Origin: a virus
Strand: one strand, 5' to 3'
DNA: 64,000 bases
IMG/VR virus record: IMGVR_UViG_3300009124_000002
Location: 1 to 64,000 of that record
In this document: positions 59,688-64,000 of the stretch, one piece after another
How positions within the stretch are numbered: position 1 is the stretch's first letter
Layout of the letters: each line of letters opens with the position of its first letter
Translations under genes and position numbers: made by a program
Notes under the pieces: model-generated
The model's database searches: none
What the model saw: only the letters and a program-made list of their open reading frames with translations
What the model was told of the DNA's origin: nothing

Positions 59688-59875
59688 AGTTCGTAATCTT
59701 CATCTTCGTCATGCCCATCTATTCTTTCCATACAAAATGGACATATTGTAGGTTCATTTTCTTCGTATTCGTCATCCTCTAAATCATTCTCTACATCATA
59801 GGTCGAGTGGTTGAAATCGTGCCACTCAATAGAATATGTAGTCCGGCAGGACGGGCATGTAGTTTGAAAAAACAT
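59684..59875 (-). CDS. acidic zinc-knuckle protein
   Basis: A 63-residue protein; the ATG at 59875 overlaps the nrdJ stop as TAATG. Two CxxC pairs (TTCPSCRTTY and ICPFCMERID) separated by a very acidic segment (ENDLEDDEYEENEP). Probably a zinc ribbon. Overlaps the cupin by four bases. Confidence 0.6.
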   Translation of the reverse strand: MFFQTTCPSCRTTYSIEWHDFNHSTYDVENDLEDDEYEENEPTICPFCMERIDGHDEDEDYEL

Positions 59876-61836
59876 TATCTTATGGGGCAAACCCCGCCCT
59901 CACATTCAATACCCTCAATCATTTCATTTGAGGTCTGAATCGGCGATATGGGTTTAACTTTCTTTACCATCTTCTCATATTGATCTGCATCAATTTCTTC
60001 GTATGGTGCTTGGGTGAATCCATGATCAGAGTGAAGAAGGAACGAGACACTCTTGATATGATTTTTGAAATTCTTTGCCAACCAATCTTGAATCTCTGGA
60101 AGCTCTTCCTTGCGATAGTAGACAGTGCAGGATACCGCATTATCTGCCCACTGAGATTGAAGAGTCTTGATGAGTTCAAGTTGGTCAATGGCACTCATGT
60201 CCTTGGCGACAGTTGCATTCTCATCGAACTGACAGGGAAACTCAACAACCACGGTATCGTGATTCTCTGTTCCATCGAAGTTCTTGGCAAACTCGGTATG
60301 ATAACCAAGGTCACGACAAACATCGATAAGTGAATCGGTTGCTGCCATGCGAATACGACGAATGAAGTAATGAGAGAATGCCGGATGGACACCGGGAGTA
60401 GAACCAGCAAGGATGCTTAATGTGCCACTAGGTTTAACGGTAGTCAACTTAATGGAGGGATTATGACCATTCTTCTCGGAGTATTTCTGGTCAAACTCAC
60501 GAAGTTTCTGATAGGTATAATCCAACCAATCCATCTTATGTTGACTCTGACAGATACCAGTCACACCAAGACCAATACGCATGTTCTTGTGAACGATCTT
60601 ATTGGTATCTTCATGGATGAATGGTAGCGCACATATTGCCTTCTGAGTCTTATACAGAAGCTTTGCACATTCATACATCTCTTCCTTGGATTCGATATTG
60701 TTGAGATACAGTTCACTTAGGTTACAACACTCATAGTTGCCCAGAGAGATTTCACCGCATGGATTGGTCCCCACGACGTTATCCTTATTGGTGGGATACA
60801 GTTCAGAACTGCGAAGGTTTCCGTCAGAAATACGACCATACTTTTCTGACAAGGGAAGGTTGAAAAGACCGTAAGGTTCACCATTGCCAGCATAACCTTC
60901 CCAGAGAGCATCAGATGTATGGTCATAAGAGTCACAGTAAATCGTGTTATTGGACATGGCACGGTAGTTTGGAATACCGCCCAAGTCCCAACGCTTTGCC
61001 CGAAGAAAGAGAAAGTCATCAGGATCACCAATTGCAATCTCTGCGCTTCTACGAACATTACCAGCAACAACAATGGAACCAATGATGTTATTGATATCCA
61101 GAACATCCAGTGAGCGAAGTTTCTTACCCTCTCGACTCTTGAATACCTCACAGATTTTTGTGATACCATCAATCAGAATAGAGGGACCAGAGGCAGTGCC
61201 ACCGAAACCACGAATCTTTTCACCAGCACCACGAATCAGAATGGTTGAATAGGTAAATCCTTTACCAGTCTCAAAGAATGAATCCAAGACCTTGCGAAGA
61301 AGATATACCCAACCCTCACGGGAATCAGGAACAATGAAGTCGGCATCATTGGTTGCCTTTCCATCAAGTTCATCATGAGTAATCTCAACATCAGGTTTGA
61401 TTCGAGGGAGTTCATGGACATCCTCACGGCGAACAGAAAACCCAACACCACCACCAAGCATGAGGTTCTCGAAAAGGAATGTGAATGCCTTTGGTTCATT
61501 CATCTGAGTGAACCAGCAGTTCAGGAGAGAGTTGGCACCAAACCGTTCGACGGTAGGGGTGCCAAGTTGCCAGAGCATACGTCCAGCGAAGTTACATTTC
61601 AGATTGAAGACATGATCAAAGAGCTTCTCTGCTTCCTTTTGTGCGTAATTGGCACCAAGGCTTTGCGCTCCATTGATGCATCTCTGAACGGTCTCATGCC
61701 ATTCTTCTGTTGTGCCATCGTCCTTTAAGCGAGCATAGGTGCGCTTGTAAACGATGTAACCAAGACCATTGAATCCCCATTTCGGGGTTTTGTTTGCGTA
61801 TGTTGATGCGAATTCGTCAGAGATGATATTTTCCAT
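59875..61836 (-). CDS. nrdJ: class II (B12-dependent) ribonucleotide reductase
   Basis: A 653-residue reductase that makes deoxyribonucleotides with adenosylcobalamin. SLLNCWFTQM has the first redox Cys, GTNPCGEISLGNYECCNLSEL the N-C-E radical site, VKPSGTLSILAGSTPGVHP the phosphate loop, and the C-terminal CEGGVC pair is the reducing Cys couple of the monomeric type. T4 and most T4-like cyanophages use class I NrdAB, so this phage depends on cobalamin supply but not on oxygen or iron. It is driven by a sigma70-like promoter and has a leader hairpin. Confidence 0.9.
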   Translation of the reverse strand: MENIISDEFASTYANKTPKWGFNGLGYIVYKRTYARLKDDGTTEEWHETVQRCINGAQSLGANYAQKEAEKLFDHVFNLKCNFAGRMLWQLGTPTVERFGANSLLNCWFTQMNEPKAFTFLFENLMLGGGVGFSVRREDVHELPRIKPDVEITHDELDGKATNDADFIVPDSREGWVYLLRKVLDSFFETGKGFTYSTILIRGAGEKIRGFGGTASGPSILIDGITKICEVFKSREGKKLRSLDVLDINNIIGSIVVAGNVRRSAEIAIGDPDDFLFLRAKRWDLGGIPNYRAMSNNTIYCDSYDHTSDALWEGYAGNGEPYGLFNLPLSEKYGRISDGNLRSSELYPTNKDNVVGTNPCGEISLGNYECCNLSELYLNNIESKEEMYECAKLLYKTQKAICALPFIHEDTNKIVHKNMRIGLGVTGICQSQHKMDWLDYTYQKLREFDQKYSEKNGHNPSIKLTTVKPSGTLSILAGSTPGVHPAFSHYFIRRIRMAATDSLIDVCRDLGYHTEFAKNFDGTENHDTVVVEFPCQFDENATVAKDMSAIDQLELIKTLQSQWADNAVSCTVYYRKEELPEIQDWLAKNFKNHIKSVSFLLHSDHGFTQAPYEEIDADQYEKMVKKVKPISPIQTSNEMIEGIECEGGVCPIR

Positions 61837-61893
61837 AATTGTTCTATTTCACGTTCACTGTGAAATTATATAGTATCACAAAACTCAGTTGAA
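61837..61893 (-). promoter_or_regulatory. nrdJ promoter and leader hairpin
   Basis: TTCAAC, 17 bases, TATAAT (61865-61893), then TTTCAC, AGTGAAC, GTGAAA as a 6-bp hairpin near the 5' end and AT-rich sequence to the ATG. I saw no cobalamin riboswitch. Confidence 0.5.
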
Positions 61894-61894
61894 A

Positions 61895-62278
61895 TCAATC
61901 AAGTTCTTGGCTATCACTTAATTTCATTTTCCAATTTGATATTTCAAGTTTTCCTAGTGGCTTTTCGATGTCCATGTCGGCAAGTCTTTCATTCTGGATA
62001 ACCAATTTTGTGCCGCCGTATATAACGCCATCTCTTATCTCATACAGAAAGAAAGTGCTCTTTGTGATACCAACACGGACAAGCCTTCCGGGTCTTCCAT
62101 TGACGATCACAATGTCGTCTTCGTTGTAATCGTTTCCCAGAAAGACGAATATCCCAGCAACAAGTTTCTCAAGAGTTGACTTGAAAATAAGTGTTAATAG
62201 ACCAGCAAAAAGTAACCAAGAATTATCCTTTATGAAATGCTCAACCGCGTTCTTCAGAACCGTTGTTTCGTTTTCCAT
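61895..62278 (-). CDS. mini MscS-like membrane protein
   Basis: A 127-residue protein. One membrane span (SWLLFAGLLTLIFKSTLEKL) is followed by a small beta domain like the MscS middle domain: DYNEDDIVIVNGRPGRLVRVGITKSTFFLYEI and GGTKLVIQNERL. MscS channels also have pore helices and a large vestibule, absent here. It could modify host mechanosensitive channels or act alone. Overlaps the upstream gene by 38 bases. Confidence 0.55.
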   Translation of the reverse strand: MENETTVLKNAVEHFIKDNSWLLFAGLLTLIFKSTLEKLVAGIFVFLGNDYNEDDIVIVNGRPGRLVRVGITKSTFFLYEIRDGVIYGGTKLVIQNERLADMDIEKPLGKLEISNWKMKLSDSQELD

Positions 62279-62957
62279 TTGTTTCCTTTTGGATCATAGT
62301 TGACTCTTCATCACTATCCATATCCAATTCAGAACGGAATGGCATTGGCTTGGTTGCAATGGAACCCGCCACAGTAGTTTCCTCCACATCACTTTCAGTC
62401 ACGTAGATTTTTTGTAAAGTGTTACGATGCTCGACTTCAAAAACCGAGACATCAAAAATGGTCCCCACGGGTTGTGGTCTGTGAACCTCAACAAGTGTTC
62501 CCTTGAAGGCAAGCAACTCGCCAGTCATTGGCAGTGCAATATCATGCTTCAATTGATACATACCTTCGGGGAGGTAACCACCATCATCGACCAAGAGCCA
62601 ACTCTCGCTCAGGTCCAGTTTCGTGGGGTCGATACCATAGGCTTCTTGTAGAATTCCCTTGATATCATCGTCCTCTAAATCTGTATTTTCCTTGATCAAC
62701 CAGAAGGCAGCAAGGTAACGGGCAATGGTTGATTTGCCCAATGGGATTTTTGCAAGCAGACGACGAATATTGAATACCAGACGATGAAAGATTGTGTATG
62801 CTTCCTTCTCTTCCTTTGTCTCTGGTTTCTTGAGACGTTCTCCGTTCATGTCCACAACACCAGCCTTGAAGGCTGCGGTCTTCTCCCAAGGCATTGTCAG
62901 GAGTCGAAGAAACCTCAATGCATAAACCGTATCTGCGCCTCTAAGTAGTAGTCCCAT
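62241..62957 (-). CDS. conserved phage protein, unknown
   Basis: A 238-residue protein (RGADTVYALRFLRLLTMPWEKT, then KEAYTIFHRLVFNIRRLLAKIP, later MTGELLAFKGTLVEVHRPQP). The N-terminal half is helical and the C-terminal half beta. It is of a type I associate with T4-like marine phages, function unknown. The C-terminal tail is acidic and polar. Confidence 0.65.
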   Translation of the reverse strand: MGLLLRGADTVYALRFLRLLTMPWEKTAAFKAGVVDMNGERLKKPETKEEKEAYTIFHRLVFNIRRLLAKIPLGKSTIARYLAAFWLIKENTDLEDDDIKGILQEAYGIDPTKLDLSESWLLVDDGGYLPEGMYQLKHDIALPMTGELLAFKGTLVEVHRPQPVGTIFDVSVFEVEHRNTLQKIYVTESDVEETTVAGSIATKPMPFRSELDMDSDEESTMIQKETNGKRNNGSEERG

Positions 62958-62958
62958 T

Positions 62959-63327
62959 TTAAATTTCCTGTAGTTCTTTTGCGATTTGTAAATCGAGCTT
63001 TGTGTTTCCCTGTTGGCTCTCTGGCAGATAGTTCAGGAAGATTAAGAATGTCTTGAGCACTGAGTGCAAGTCATCATCAATCTTAAAGAACATCATTTTG
63101 TTTGCAGCAGAGATGTCATACACATTGTAGATGGTGATGATATGATTCAGCACCAGCCTTGTATTTATCTCATTCGTATCTTTGTATTTTCTTAGCAATC
63201 GAAGGACATAACTAAACCGACTCATGTCCTCATAAAAGTCTTTTATGTCTAGACACTGATTATTTCGATAGTGCCTTGCAGCATATAGTTCAAAGTTTTT
63301 AGATGTAAGCTCATCAAATAATCTCAC
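62959..63327 (-). CDS. conserved phage protein, unknown
   Basis: A 122-residue helical protein (MRLFDELTSKNFELYAARHY). The first residues and FSYVLRLLRKYKDTNEINTRLVLNHIITIYNV are shared by T4-like marine phages. It starts with GTG at 63327, 5 bases after a CATAAATA late promoter. Function unknown. Confidence 0.65.
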   Translation of the reverse strand: MRLFDELTSKNFELYAARHYRNNQCLDIKDFYEDMSRFSYVLRLLRKYKDTNEINTRLVLNHIITIYNVYDISAANKMMFFKIDDDLHSVLKTFLIFLNYLPESQQGNTKLDLQIAKELQEI

Positions 63328-63331
63328 GAAT

Positions 63332-63604
63332 CTATTTATGAAACAAATTAAACCATGCAGTCACAAATGCCCCGGCAATCGCGACAAAGAAAGCAACCAC
63401 GGTATTAAAGAATCCCTTTTGAAACCTGAGATTCTCTTTCTGCTCAACCTCAAGTTTATTGATTCGATACTCATTGGTCTGGTTCTTCTCGATCATTCTT
63501 CTGGTATGTTTCTCAAGGTTGCTGACCTTCTCTTCGGTCCTCACACTTGTAACCAGTAACGATTCAATCTTCTCTTCCAGTTTGTTAAAACGATCTTCAG
63601 TCAT
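63332..63604 (-). CDS. coiled-coil protein with C-terminal membrane anchor (XhlA-like)
   Basis: A 90-residue protein: a coiled coil (FNKLEEKIESLLVTSVRTEE, INKLEVEQKENL) followed by one C-terminal span (FFNTVVAFFVAIAGAFVTAWF). The layout resembles XhlA/haemolysin-type phage membrane proteins that assist holins. Its place among conserved structural-region genes leaves other roles open. Confidence 0.55.
   Translation of the reverse strand: MTEDRFNKLEEKIESLLVTSVRTEEKVSNLEKHTRRMIEKNQTNEYRINKLEVEQKENLRFQKGFFNTVVAFFVAIAGAFVTAWFNLFHK
63333..63340 (-). promoter_or_regulatory. T4-like late promoter (CATAAATA)
   Basis: CATAAATA on the minus strand, overlapping the stop of the 63332 gene and ending 5 bases before a GTG start codon. 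Confidence 0.55.
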
Positions 63605-63872
63605 TATTTTCAGTGATTTGTATTTTCAGTTCCGTTGCATTTTCACCCTTCATCAATCGATGATATAAGTCCCTCTCAATGCTATAGGTTTTTCCGACAA
63701 CCAACTCAATCGGCATTTGATTGTCGAACTGAAGAAACCAATCAGTCCCATTCAGTATCGTGACCTCTCTGTTCCTTCTGTCTCTATGCCATACCAGTTC
63801 ATCACTATTTACATCAGCACAAAAGCATCTTTCAATGCTCTGGTCTTCGCGAATCGTATCAGTATAGGGCAT
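63597..63872 (-). CDS. conserved small phage protein, unknown
   Basis: A 91-residue beta-rich protein (DELVWHRDRRNREVTILNGTDWFLQFDN, then VVGKTYSIERDLYHRLMKG). The WHRDRRxREV segment and the YHRLxKG segment suggest a small cupin-like barrel. It recurs in T4-like marine phages. Overlaps the next gene by eight bases. Confidence 0.6.
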   Translation of the reverse strand: MPYTDTIREDQSIERCFCADVNSDELVWHRDRRNREVTILNGTDWFLQFDNQMPIELVVGKTYSIERDLYHRLMKGENATELKIQITENND

Positions 63873-63874
63873 TA

Positions 63875-64000
63875 TTACCAGAAGAACTTACCGCCGCCCT
63901 CAAGACCCAATGCCTTGGCGAACCACGGCAAACGACAAGACCAATAACTTGGTTTTGTCTTATCATTTCTTGTCTCACACTTATGTCTTGCTGCGAAATT
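63875..64000 (-). CDS. partial CDS, C-terminus of conserved phage protein
   Basis: The frame enters from the right edge and ends with TAA at 63875. The last 41 residues read ...KTKPSYWSCRLPWFAKALGL then a Gly-rich end KFFW. The pattern SYWSCRLPWFAKALGL is common at the end of an unnamed phage protein. Confidence 0.6.
   Translation of the reverse strand, partial: NFAARHKCETRNDKTKPSYWSCRLPWFAKALGLEGGGKFFW

Noticed and set aside
61837-61894. Cobalamin riboswitch before the B12-dependent reductase
   Set aside because: The leader is only about 25 bases with one 6-bp hairpin, far too short for a B12 riboswitch.

Overview
The window is a continuous stretch of a lytic, T4-like marine myovirus genome. 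Nearly all genes lie on the minus strand; the exceptions are a plus-strand block (23810-27845), one small gene at 35063-35296 and an uncertain ORF at 45469. The T4-type virion gene set (gp25, 6, 7, 8, 5, 27, 53, 48, 4, 54, 26, tape measure), gp32/gp59/late coactivator, PhoH and RNase H, plus NATAAATA late promoters, place it with the T4-like phages of marine bacteria. The host is not stated by the sequence. An operon of DUF1501 and PSCyt/DUF1549/DUF1553 proteins, families concentrated in Planctomycetes and Verrucomicrobia, makes a PVC-group host the best guess (inference).

Layout. 1-11.6 kb: adhesion and fibre genes, with LamG, C-type lectin and three related C-terminal modules, plus a 2OG-Fe(II) oxygenase-like gene. 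9.99-23.8 kb: baseplate wedge and hub. 23.8-27.8 kb (plus strand): gp4, an unassigned virion-type gene, gp54, gp26 with a probable -1 frameshift extension, and the tape measure protein. 27.9-31.8 kb: gp32, gp59, a beta-helix protein and the late-transcription coactivator. 31.8-37.8 kb: small early genes, SleB endolysin, KdsA, holin and spanin candidates, a HAD phosphatase, HNH nuclease and tRNA-Arg. 37.9-43.6 kb: the PVC-type exported operon (two DUF1501, one PSCyt1-DUF1549-DUF1553) below a signal peptidase I gene, with a perfect TATAAATA late promoter. 43.6-45.9 kb: an ExbB/TolQ-like fragment, a 33-residue zinc ribbon, tmRNA with an unusually long tag, nine regular tRNAs, a degenerate tRNA-Asp and a 42-nt tRNA-like hairpin. 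46-51.4 kb: a second beta-helix protein with perfect 108-bp repeats, ClpP, PhoH, zinc ribbon, RNase H, GIY-YIG nuclease. 51.5-59.9 kb: a tightly overlapping glycan cluster (glycosyltransferases, methyltransferases, cupin). 59.9-64 kb: class II ribonucleotide reductase and conserved small phage genes.

How it works together (partly inferred). Early genes use sigma70-like promoters, several sharing the same -35 region and leader. Late genes use T4-like promoters placed so close to the start codon that many late mRNAs should be leaderless, while operon-internal genes often keep Shine-Dalgarno sites. The KdsA and glycosyltransferase genes suggest surface-glycan remodelling. tmRNA and ClpP suggest phage control of ribosome rescue and proteolysis. 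The late exported DUF1501/cytochrome operon is the most unexpected part.
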